DNA of 64,000 nucleotides, taken from WHSW01 sp963749365 (GTDB lineage: Bacteria; Actinomycetota; Thermoleophilia; Solirubrobacterales; 70-9). Position 1 is the stretch's first letter, and each line of letters begins with the position of its first letter. A program made the translations under genes and the position numbers. Shown piece by piece: positions 50,328 through 58,239 of the stretch. The DNA lies in assembly GCA_963749365.1 (NCBI GenBank), contig CAVVME010000004.1, positions 62,001 to 126,000 of the forward strand, written 5' to 3'. Below the pieces are notes generated by a model. It searched no databases. It was not told the origin of the DNA and was given only the letters and a program-made list of their open reading frames with translations.

Positions 50328-51224
50328 ATGAAACTTGCCTACTGGCCCGGCTGCGTCTCGCGCGGCTTCACCACCGAGCTGCACGGCTCGATGGCGCTGG
50401 TCGCCGACCGGCTCGGGATCGAGCTGGTCACCCTCGACCGCGCCAACTGCTGCGGCGCCGGGGTGATCGCCGAGCACAACCAGGAGCTCGCCGACACGCT
50501 CAACGCGCGCACCTTCGCGCTCGCCCAGCAGACCGGGCTGGCGATGATGAACATCTGCTCGACCTGCCAGGGAGCGCAGTCGGAATGCCAGCAGCGCCTC
50601 GACGCCGACTCCGCCTACCGGGCGCACATCAACGAGGCGCTCGCCGGCGAGGGGATCGAGTACGTGAAGGGCAAGGAGGGCTTCGAGAACAAGAACTTCC
50701 TCTGGGTCTTGGCCGAGGACTACGGTCTCGACGAGCTGCGCTCGAAGGTGACGCAGCCGCTCTCGGGCCTGCGGGTGGGGCCGTTCTACGGCTGCTACGT
50801 GGTCCGGCCCAAGCACCGGCTCGGCTACGAGGAGCACCCCGACCGCGATCTCTATCTCGAGCGGGTGATCGAGGCGCTCGGCGGGACCGTGGTCGAGTAC
50901 GACGGCTCGCACAAGTGCTGCGGCTTCCCGATCGTGACCATGAACCGCGACACCTCGCTGCGCCAGGCCGGTACGCACGTCGCCGATGCGCTCGACCAGG
51001 GCGCGGACTGCCTCGTCACCCCCTGCCCCCTTTGCCACCTGAACCTCGACATGCAGCAACCCGAGGCGGCGAAGCTGGTCAACCGCGACCTCGGGCTCGC
51101 GATCCTGCACCTGCCCCAGCTCGTCGGCCTGGCGCTCGGGATCGAGCCGAAGCAGCTCGGGATGGAGCGCCACATCGCGTCCACCGACTGGGTCGTCGAC
51201 CGCCTCGCCGGCGTCAGCGCCTGA
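50328..51224 (+). CDS. CCG-domain (heterodisulfide-reductase-B-like) subunit of complex II
   Basis: A 298-residue protein with two CCG modules as in HdrB and the SdhE subunit of type E succinate:quinone reductases. The first has PGCVSRG, NCCGAGVIA and CSTCQGAQ; the second has YGCYVV, HKCCGFPI and PCPLCHLN. These cysteine sets bind an iron-sulfur cluster or act in quinone or thiol reduction. It lies directly after sdhB and no haem-binding SdhC/SdhD-type membrane subunit is nearby, so it likely anchors or couples the complex to the quinone. TGATG overlap joins it to the next small gene. The enzyme's electron acceptor is inferred from the family. Confidence 0.88.
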   Translation: MKLAYWPGCVSRGFTTELHGSMALVADRLGIELVTLDRANCCGAGVIAEHNQELADTLNARTFALAQQTGLAMMNICSTCQGAQSECQQRLDADSAYRAHINEALAGEGIEYVKGKEGFENKNFLWVLAEDYGLDELRSKVTQPLSGLRVGPFYGCYVVRPKHRLGYEEHPDRDLYLERVIEALGGTVVEYDGSHKCCGFPIVTMNRDTSLRQAGTHVADALDQGADCLVTPCPLCHLNLDMQQPEAAKLVNRDLGLAILHLPQLVGLALGIEPKQLGMERHIASTDWVVDRLAGVSA

Positions 51225-51388
51225 TGTCGGACGCGCATCTGCCCCACGGGGCGCCCGAACCGCCACCGGAAGTCGAGCAGGCGGCGTTGCTCGGGCACAT
51301 CGAGGACGCGGTCAGCCTCTATCTGAAGTTCACCGACGTCGACCCGGAGACCGCGCGGCAGGTGGTCGAGAAGCTCGCGGACGGCTAG
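51224..51388 (+). CDS. 54-residue protein at end of sdh operon
   Basis: The ATG overlaps the stop of the CCG-subunit gene (TGATG). The product is acidic: LPHGAPEPPPEVEQAALLGH, then IEDAVSLYLKFTDVDPETARQVVEKLADG (quoted as IEDAVSLYLKFTDVDPETAR and QVVEKLADG). It forms one or two helices with no membrane segment. Its position suggests a small accessory factor for assembly or control of the complex, but no family is recognised. It is convergent with the antiporter gene, six bases away. Confidence 0.55.
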   Translation: MSDAHLPHGAPEPPPEVEQAALLGHIEDAVSLYLKFTDVDPETARQVVEKLADG

Positions 51389-51394
51389 CTACAG

Positions 51395-52582
51395 CTAGCG
51401 GTCCGCCATCCGGCGCTCGATCCAGCGCGCGCCGACCGTGTCGGTGAGCCCGTGGGCGACGATCGAGGCGAGGATGACGAAGGCGGCGACGTCGAAGACG
51501 AGCGTGCCGTTTGCCAGCTCCGCGTCGAGGACCAGGATCGCGAACAGCATCGAGGCGACCCCCTTCGGTCCGAACCAGGCGATGAACGCCTTTTGCGGGC
51601 GCGGGAGGCCGGTGCCGACGAAGGAGAGCGAGACCGCGATCGAGCGCGCGACGAGCAGGGCAAAGAGAATGAAGAGGACGAGCGCGCCGATCGAAGCGTC
51701 GTATCCGGTCGCGACGATGATCGCGCCGAAGACGAAGAAGGTGAGCACCTGGAAGATCGTGCTCAGGTTCTCGGAGAAGTCGGCGAAGCGCTCGGTGATC
51801 TCGTGCTCGGAGAAGCCGAGCGTGATCCCGGCGACGTAGGCGGCGATCAGGCCGTTGCCGAAGCTGACGTCGGCGAGGCCGAAGGCGACGAGACCGAAGC
51901 CGAGCGCGTAGATGCCCTCGTAGCGGGCGGTGACGCCGCCCGGGACGAGGCGATGGACACGCCCGCCGACGATCCCGAGCACGATCCCGATCAGGGCCCC
52001 GAAGGCCGCCTCGCCGGCGAGCTCGAGCGCCTGCTGCCCGGCGCCCCCACCGGCGCCGGCGAGGACGAGGAAGAAGAGCACGAAGGGGAGCGCGAGCCCG
52101 TCGTTGAGCCCGGACTCGAGGTTGAGCGTGTGGCGGATCGCGGCCGGAACGTGCCGGGCGGTGACGACGCTCGAGGTGACGACCGGATCAGTCGGCGTCA
52201 GGACGGCGCCGAGCAGGAACGCCTCGGCCCAGTCGAGATCGGGAAAGAGCAGCTTCGCGCCGAGCGCGAGCAAGCAGAGGGTGATCGGCATCGCGATCAC
52301 CAGCGCCCTCGCCGGCGGCCCCCAGTGGCGGCCGAGCAGCTCCCGGTCGACGATCAGCCCGTCGGCGAACAGGGTCAGGATCAGCGCCAGCTCGATCAGC
52401 TCGAAGACGCCCTCGTCGTCGACGTCGATCGCGATCAGGTCGAGCTCGGCGAGCAGGATCCCGAGCGCCACCGAGAGGACCGAGGCGGAGAGCACCGTGC
52501 CGCGCATCAGCCCCGACAGCGCCGCCGCGACGGCGAGCAGGAAGCCGATGATCAGCAGCGCCTCGCCGAACCCGATCTCCAT
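51395..52582 (-). CDS. CPA1-type cation/proton antiporter (NhaP-like)
   Basis: A 395-residue membrane protein with 10-12 hydrophobic helices. Signature motifs of the CPA1 branch are present: LFADGLIVD (about 71-79), GAVLTPTDPVVTS with the TDPV element, and ESGLNDGLALPFVL with the paired Asn-Asp of the ion site. SFGNGLIAAYVAGITLG and FFVFGAIIVATG are later helices. Such transporters exchange Na+ or K+ for H+ to control pH and salt. The C terminus is short, with no TrkA/RCK domain. ATG at 52582 is supported by TAGCGT six bases upstream, formed over the stop of the upstream gene. It is convergent with the sdh operon. Confidence 0.9.
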   Translation of the reverse strand: MEIGFGEALLIIGFLLAVAAALSGLMRGTVLSASVLSVALGILLAELDLIAIDVDDEGVFELIELALILTLFADGLIVDRELLGRHWGPPARALVIAMPITLCLLALGAKLLFPDLDWAEAFLLGAVLTPTDPVVTSSVVTARHVPAAIRHTLNLESGLNDGLALPFVLFFLVLAGAGGGAGQQALELAGEAAFGALIGIVLGIVGGRVHRLVPGGVTARYEGIYALGFGLVAFGLADVSFGNGLIAAYVAGITLGFSEHEITERFADFSENLSTIFQVLTFFVFGAIIVATGYDASIGALVLFILFALLVARSIAVSLSFVGTGLPRPQKAFIAWFGPKGVASMLFAILVLDAELANGTLVFDVAAFVILASIVAHGLTDTVGARWIERRMADR

Positions 52583-52588
52583 CAGCCG

Positions 52589-52594
52589 ACGCTA
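52589..52594 (-). promoter_or_regulatory. -10 box of antiporter gene (leaderless)
   Basis: TAGCGT is six bases before the ATG and its first three bases are the stop codon of the upstream gene. Confidence 0.45.
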
Positions 52595-54887
52595 TCCCCA
52601 GTACCAGTCGACGGAGCCGCGGCAGCTTCCCGGGGCCGGCGTCCCGGCGACGGTCGCCGCAAGCGCACCCAGGTGGGCGACCGAGTCGGCGCCGAGCAGC
52701 CGGCCCGCCAGCGCCGGGCGCTCGACCGAGGCGGTGACGGTGACCGGACCGCCCTCGTCGACCTCGACCGTCCCCGCGGGCCAGAACGGCGCGGTGCCGC
52801 GATAGTCGAGGTTGGCGGGCAGGGTCGCCGTCGCGCCCTCGGCGGCGACGGTCAGCGGGCGGCTCGCGTCGTACTGCAGCGACAGCTCCCAGCTCCCCGG
52901 CCCGAGCTCGATCGTCGTCGTCGCCGAGCCACCGCCCTCGATCGTCTCCGCACTCCAGTCGGCGGCGATGCTCGGCGGCGGGCTGAAGCTGACGACCCGG
53001 CTCGCGTCCTTTCCGCAGCCGCCGAGCCGACCCGGCTGCGCGTCGGTCTCCCCGGGTTGCCGGGCGAGGTCGGCGCGGCCGCGGCGCCAGAGCAGATAGC
53101 TGTCGGTCTCGAGCACGCGCCGGTAGCCGGGTGGCGCGCCGCTGGCGTAGGCGGCGCGCGTCGTCAGCACGTAGGGGAACCGGGCCAGGGTCTGGGCGCC
53201 GACCGAGTCGAAATCGAACTTCGCGCCCACGTCCTCGAGCTCGAAGTTCGGCTCGACGAAGTACGGGTCGTAGAAGTTGCGTACGTGGGTGAACGGCTTC
53301 GACCCGCGCAGCTCGTGGAGGACGAAGTTGTCGCGACCGAGGAAGAGCAGCTTCTCGCCCTCGACCAGAGGCCGAATCTGAGCCAGCTCGGCGGCGTGCG
53401 CTTCGGGGCCGACCGGGGCCTGGCGCAGGACCAGGAAGCTCGAGAAGGCGGCGGCGGCGGCGAACACCGCTCCCAGGGCGAGCGGCCAACGTCGGCGCTC
53501 GGGCAGCAGCAGTCCGCCGAGCGCGATCAGGGCGATCAGCGGAGCGGCGATCGCCAGCGCCTTGGCCGAGGTGTAGACGGTGCCGAAGGCCCGCGCGGCG
53601 AGGTAGAGCAGCGCGGCGGCGAGCAGCGCGGCGGGGACCGCCGACCCGTGGCGGCGCAGCCATCGGGGTAGGCCCAGGGCCAGCGCGACCGCGGCCAGCA
53701 ACCCGCCGGCGTAGAAGACGACCGCGGGCGACGAGCTCGCCGCGGCCGAGAGCCGGAACTCGCTCGTCGGCCAGATCCCGAGCGCCTCCAGCGGCGAGAG
53801 CTGGCCGGGCAGGTTGCCGAGCCCGCCCTCGTTGGCGCGGTCGGGATGCAGGGCGCGGAAGTCGGCGAAGTCGCGTAGCCGATCGAGATCGGCGAGCGCG
53901 AGGAGCGCGAGGACCAGGGCCCCGACGGCAGCGATCGACCAGGCCGAACGGCCCGGGCGCGCGCCGCGGACCAGCTCGATCACTCCCCAGACCACCGCCA
54001 CACCGGCGAGCCAGGCGAGACCCGGGAACGAGTAGACGTAGACCGTCCCCGCGGCCAGCAGGCCGAGCGGGATCGCGTCGCGCCAGCCGCGCACCGCCGG
54101 CAGCAGCAGAGCCCAGGAGAGGACGAAGAGCGCGATGATCGGCTCCTTGAAGGCCTCCTGGGCCAGATAGGCGGCGGCCATGTAGGGGAGCGCGACCAGA
54201 GCCGCCGCGCCGACCCGCGGCACGGCACGCAGGCCGTCCAGAGCCGAGTACGCGAGCAGGGCGGTGAGCGCCGGGATCGCCAGCGTGAGGCCGGCGAAGA
54301 CGTCGATCGAGCTCGCCCCGAGCAGTGCGCCGATCCCGGCCACGAGCGCGTGCGGGCCGAGCGGGTAGCCCTGGTCGACGAGCACCGGCTCGGGCCGGAA
54401 CCCCTCCCGGATCCAGTCGGCGAGCAGCAGGTGTGAGGCCATGTCGTCGTTGACGAGGCCGACGCCGAGGATGCCGATGTTGTTGGCGGCGATGAACGGG
54501 AGGGCGGCGAAAAGGGCGGCGAGAATGCGCTGCGAGCGCTGCGGGGGCGTGAGATCGGAGCGGTCACCGTCGGAGGCGGCTTGACATCCATGTCAGCCGG
54601 AGTCCTCGCAATCCTGCTGCGGAGCCTCCTCCGGCGACCGCCCGATCCCCCGCCCAGAAGCGCCAGGGCTGCACCGCCGAGGATGGTGAGAAGGAACGAG
54701 GACGATGGCGATCGTGGTCGCTTGGTCGGGGCCGGCGGGGATCGCGGCGGCGGTGAGCAGGAGGGCGAGGCCGACCGGGCCGGCAAGGGCGGAGGGGTTG
54801 GGGCGGCCGCTGAGAGCTGAGGACGGCCTGCCCGGCGACGAGCGCGCCGGCCACGATCAGCGCCGCGGAGGCGATCGCGGCGATCAA
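52592..54887 (-). CDS. Polytopic membrane protein, glycosyltransferase-like, 5' part frameshifted
   Basis: From 54442 down to the stop a clean 616-residue membrane protein is read: about ten hydrophobic helices, then a soluble C-terminal part (about 350-616). Upstream, coding character continues but in shifting frames: a start MIAAIASAALIVAGALVAGQ at 54887, seven bases after the asd stop; then GPVGLALLLTAAAIPAG in a second frame; FLLTILGGAALALLGGG in a third; and ILAALFAALPFIAANNIGIL back in the second, leading into NDDMASHLLL. So three frame changes occur in about 330 bases. The DD motif after the first helix of the main part resembles GT-C/GT39-like glycosyltransferases. It follows asd and precedes the antiporter. 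Confidence 0.6.
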
Positions 54888-54893
54888 GCCCGG

Positions 54894-55961
54894 CTACGCG
54901 GCGAAGGACGTGGACCCGGCCGGCACCCGGACCAGGTCGCGCTCGGCGATCAGCTCAGCGACCTGGACGGCGTTCGTCGCCGCGCCCTTGCGCAGGTTGT
55001 CGCCGACGACCCAGAGGTTGAGACAGCGCGCGTGCGACGGGTCGCGCCGGATCCGGCCGACGAGCACCTCGTCGCGCCCGGCGACGTCGGCCGCGAGCGG
55101 ATAGAAGCCCTCGCCCGGCGCGTCGACGACCTCGACCCCGGTCGCGGCCGCGAGCAGCTCGCGGCAGGCCTCGGGTGAGAGCGGCTCGCGGGTCTGCACG
55201 TTGACCGACTCCGAATGACCAACGAAGACCGGCACCCGGACACAGGTCGCCGAGATCCCGAGCTCATCCTCGGAGGCACCGAGGATCTTCCGCGTCTCGG
55301 CCATCATCTTGCGCTCCTCGGTCGTGTAGTCGTCGCCGTCGACGAACGACTCGACCTGCGGCACGACGTTGAAGGCGATCACGTGCGGGTAGACCTCGGC
55401 CACCGCAGGCGCCCCGTCGAGGATCGCGCGCGATTGGGAACGCAGCTCCTCTGAAGCGCGCTGCCCGGTTCCGGAGACCGACTGGTAGGTGGAGAAGACG
55501 ATGCGCTCGATCCCGACCGCGCGCTGGATCGGCGCCAGGGCGACCATCGCCTGCATCGTCGAGCAGTTGGGATTCGCGATCAGGCCGTTGTGGCCCTCGA
55601 CCGCCTCGGGGTTGACCTCGGCGACGACCAGCGGCACCTCCTCGTGCATGCGCCAATAGCTGGTGTTGTCGATCACCACCGCCCCGGCCTCGACGAACCG
55701 CGGCGCCCACTCGGCGCTCACCGCGCCGCCGGCCGAGGAGAGGACCAGGTCGAGCCCGGCGATCGTCTCGGCGGTCAGCGGCCGGCACTCGAGCTCGCCG
55801 CCCCGGTGGGCGATCGCCCGTCCCGCCGAGCGCTCGGAGGCGAAGGGGACGACCTCGGAGGCAGGGAAACCGCGCTCGGCGAGCACCTCGAGGATCGTCG
55901 AGCCGACGGCGCCGGTCGCGCCGACGACCCCGACGCGGTAGCCCGCCGATCGCGCGCTCAC
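54894..55961 (-). CDS. asd: Aspartate-semialdehyde dehydrogenase
   Basis: A 355-residue NADPH-dependent enzyme for synthesis of lysine, threonine, methionine and diaminopimelate. VGVVGATGAVGSTILEVLAE is the NADP-binding motif. The catalytic cysteine is C133 in IANPNCSTMQAM; EVNPEA and GTGQRASEELR are near the active site, and GHSESVNVQT closes the second domain. The length is normal for the actinobacterial enzyme. GTG start overlaps the lysC stop as GTGA, so the two enzymes are co-translated. The order lysC-asd is the classical one. Confidence 0.96.
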   Translation of the reverse strand: MSARSAGYRVGVVGATGAVGSTILEVLAERGFPASEVVPFASERSAGRAIAHRGGELECRPLTAETIAGLDLVLSSAGGAVSAEWAPRFVEAGAVVIDNTSYWRMHEEVPLVVAEVNPEAVEGHNGLIANPNCSTMQAMVALAPIQRAVGIERIVFSTYQSVSGTGQRASEELRSQSRAILDGAPAVAEVYPHVIAFNVVPQVESFVDGDDYTTEERKMMAETRKILGASEDELGISATCVRVPVFVGHSESVNVQTREPLSPEACRELLAAATGVEVVDAPGEGFYPLAADVAGRDEVLVGRIRRDPSHARCLNLWVVGDNLRKGAATNAVQVAELIAERDLVRVPAGSTSFAA

Positions 55962-57223
55962 GAGGTCACCCGCGGCCGGTGCTCGCCCTCGGGATCCTCC
56001 TCACGGACGGCCTCGGCACCGAGCTCGAACGCGTGGTGCAGCCCGCGCACCGCGTCGGGCACGCGGTCGGCCGCGATCACGCAGGAGATCTTGATCGGCG
56101 AGGTGGAGATCATCTCGATGTTGATCTCGTGCTCGCCGAGCGTTTGAAAGACCTTTGCCGCGACGCCCGGGTGGCTGCGCATCCCCGCGCCGACGACCGA
56201 GACCTTGCCGACCTCGGGATCGGTCTCGATCCCGCCGACGCCGAGCGGCTCGAGCACGTCGGTCGCCGCCCGCAGGTCGTCGCTGGCGACGGTGAACGAG
56301 AGGTCGGCCGTCTGGTCGTCGGAGACCGGCTCGTTCTGGATGATCATGTCGACGTTGACGTTGGCATCCGCGAGGGCGCTGAAGACGCGCCCGGCGACGC
56401 CCGGCTCGTCACTCAGGCCGGTCAGGGTCACCCGCGCCTCGTGGGCGTGGGTCACGGCTGTGACCATCGGCTGTTCCACGGTCTCGTCCTCGGCGAGCAC
56501 GAGGGTACCGGGGCCATCCTCGAACGAGCTCCGGCAGTGGATGCGGACGCCGTGGTTGCGCCCGTACTCGACCGCGCGCAGCTGCAGCACGCCGGCGCCC
56601 GAGGAGGACATCTCGAGCATCTCGTCGAACAGGACCAGCTTCAGCTTGCGGGCGTCGGCGACCAGTCGCGGATCGGCGCTGAAGACCCCGGCGACGTCGG
56701 TGTAGATCTCGCACAGGTCGGCGCCGAGCGCGGCGGCGATCGCGACCGCGGTCGTGTCCGATCCGCCGCGACCGAGCGTGGTCACGTCGCGGCTGTCGCC
56801 CGAGACGCCCTGGAAGCCGGCGACGAGCACGATCCGGTCCTCGGCCAGCCCGTCGCGGATCCGGTCCGCGCGGACCTCGAGGATCCTCGCCTTGGTGTGG
56901 GACGAGTCGGTCACGATCCCCGCCTGCGACCCGGTGAGCGAGATCGCGCTGTGTCCCATGTCGTGGATCGCCATCGCGCAGAGCGCGCACGAGATCCGTT
57001 CGCCGGTCGAGAGCAGCATGTCCATCTCGCGCGCCAACGGCCGCTCGGAGATCTCGTAGGCCTGGTTGACGAGATCGTCGGTGGTCTTGCCGCGCGCCGA
57101 GAGCACCGCGACCACCTGCTTGCCGCGCTCGCGCGCGTCGACGATCCGGCGCGCCGCCCGGCGGATGTCCTCCGGCGAGGCGACCGACGTGCCACCGAAC
57201 TTCATCACCACCGTCTCGGGCAT
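55958..57223 (-). CDS. lysC: Aspartate kinase
   Basis: A 421-residue enzyme that phosphorylates aspartate, the first step to lysine, threonine and methionine. KFGGTSVASPEDIRRAA begins the kinase domain; TTLGRGGSDTTAVAIAAALGA and ADPRLVADARKL are typical. Two ACT domains follow (about 260-330 and 345-410; VTLTGLSDEPGVAGRVFSAL is the first), which usually bind lysine or threonine for feedback control. In actinobacteria an internal start often makes a beta subunit from the ACT part; this was not examined. TATCCT lies nine bases before the ATG, so it may have its own promoter in the recR-lysC gap of 37 bases. Confidence 0.96.
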   Translation of the reverse strand: MPETVVMKFGGTSVASPEDIRRAARRIVDARERGKQVVAVLSARGKTTDDLVNQAYEISERPLAREMDMLLSTGERISCALCAMAIHDMGHSAISLTGSQAGIVTDSSHTKARILEVRADRIRDGLAEDRIVLVAGFQGVSGDSRDVTTLGRGGSDTTAVAIAAALGADLCEIYTDVAGVFSADPRLVADARKLKLVLFDEMLEMSSSGAGVLQLRAVEYGRNHGVRIHCRSSFEDGPGTLVLAEDETVEQPMVTAVTHAHEARVTLTGLSDEPGVAGRVFSALADANVNVDMIIQNEPVSDDQTADLSFTVASDDLRAATDVLEPLGVGGIETDPEVGKVSVVGAGMRSHPGVAAKVFQTLGEHEINIEMISTSPIKISCVIAADRVPDAVRGLHHAFELGAEAVREEDPEGEHRPRVTS

Positions 57224-57259
57224 CGCGGTCCGAGGATACGGCGAGGGCCAGACTGGCCC

Positions 57260-57853
57260 TCAGCCGAGCGACTGACGGCCGGCGAAGGCGCGACCGAGGG
57301 TGACCTCGTCGGCGTGCTCGAGGTCGGCGCCGACCGGCAGCCCGCTGGCCAGGCGGGTGATCGTCACCCGCCCCCGCAGCAGCTCGGCGATGTGGTGGGC
57401 GGTCGCCTCGCCGGTCGTGGTCGGGTTGGTCGCGAGCACGATCTCGGTCACCTCGCCGTCGCCGGCGCGCTCGACCAGCTCGGCGATCCGCAGATGCTCG
57501 GGGTCGATGCCGTCAATCGGCGAGAGCGCGCCGCCGAGCACGTGGTAGAGGCCGCGGTACTCGTGCGTGCGCTCGATCGGGATCACGTCGGCGGGCTGCT
57601 CGACGACGCAGATCAGCGAGCGCTCACGACGGGTGTCCTCGCAGACCTCGCAGCGCGGCCCCTCGGCGAGGTTGAAGCAGACCTCGCACTGCCCGACCTT
57701 CTGCTTGACCTCACGAATCGCGTCGGCGAGCGCGAGCGCGTCCGCGTCATCGGCGCGCAAGATGTGGAAGGCCAGCCGCTGGGCGGTCCGCCGGCCGATT
57801 CCCGGCAGCTTGGCCAGCTCGGAGACGAGGCGCTCGATCGGGCGCGGGTACAT
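57260..57853 (-). CDS. recR: Recombination protein RecR
   Basis: A 197-residue DNA-repair protein of the RecFOR pathway that helps load RecA on gaps. The helix-hairpin-helix LPGIGRRTAQRLAFHIL is at about residues 16-32. The zinc finger CEVCFNLAEGPRCEVCED follows, then the Toprim domain with ICVVEQPADVIPIERTHEYRG (ICVVEQPADVIP) and LATNPTTTGEATAHHI. A TAGCTT box six bases before the ATG implies its own leaderless promoter. It is between ybaB and lysC on the same strand. Confidence 0.96.
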   Translation of the reverse strand: MYPRPIERLVSELAKLPGIGRRTAQRLAFHILRADDADALALADAIREVKQKVGQCEVCFNLAEGPRCEVCEDTRRERSLICVVEQPADVIPIERTHEYRGLYHVLGGALSPIDGIDPEHLRIAELVERAGDGEVTEIVLATNPTTTGEATAHHIAELLRGRVTITRLASGLPVGADLEHADEVTLGRAFAGRQSLG

Positions 57854-57859
57854 GGGGTG

Positions 57860-57865
57860 AAGCTA
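57860..57865 (-). promoter_or_regulatory. -10 box of recR (leaderless)
   Basis: TAGCTT is six bases before the recR ATG. Confidence 0.45.
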
Positions 57866-57885
57866 GCGAGGGCCGGGGCGGCTAT

Positions 57886-58239
57886 CTACAGGCCCGGCAG
57901 ACCGAGCCCCCCGGCGCCGCCGAGGCCGGAGGCCCCGCCGAGCCGCGTGGCGGCAAGCTCCTGCGCCGAGCGCAGCCCTTCGTTGACCGCGGCGAGGATC
58001 ATCTCCTGCAGCAGCTCGGCCTCCTCGGGGTCGATCGCCTCGGGGTCGATCGCGATCTCGAGCAGGCGCAGGTCGCCGCTCAGCTTCACCTTCACCATCC
58101 CGCCGCCGGCGCTCGCCTCGACGACCTCGTCCTTGAGCTTCTCCTGCGCCTCGCTCATCTCGGCCTGCATCTGCTGGACCTGCTTCATCATCGAGTTGAG
58201 ATCGAACCCGCCGGGCCCTGCGGCAGTCGCGTCATCCAC
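57886..58239 (-). CDS. ybaB: YbaB/EbfC-family nucleoid-associated protein
   Basis: A 117-residue DNA-binding protein. MMKQVQQMQAEMSEAQEKL is the family N-terminal helix, then VVEASAGGGMVKVKLSGDLRLLEI (ASAGGGMVKVKLSGDLRL) and IDPEEAELLQEMILAAVNEG are the core strand-helix segment. The Gly/Leu-rich tail (GGASGLGGAGGLGLPGL) is longer than usual. GTG at 58239 is preferred: it follows GGAGG and overlaps the end of dnaX by eight bases. A longer frame to 58296 would shadow dnaX. The dnaX-ybaB-recR order is conserved across bacteria. Confidence 0.92.
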   Translation of the reverse strand: MDDATAAGPGGFDLNSMMKQVQQMQAEMSEAQEKLKDEVVEASAGGGMVKVKLSGDLRLLEIAIDPEAIDPEEAELLQEMILAAVNEGLRSAQELAATRLGGASGLGGAGGLGLPGL

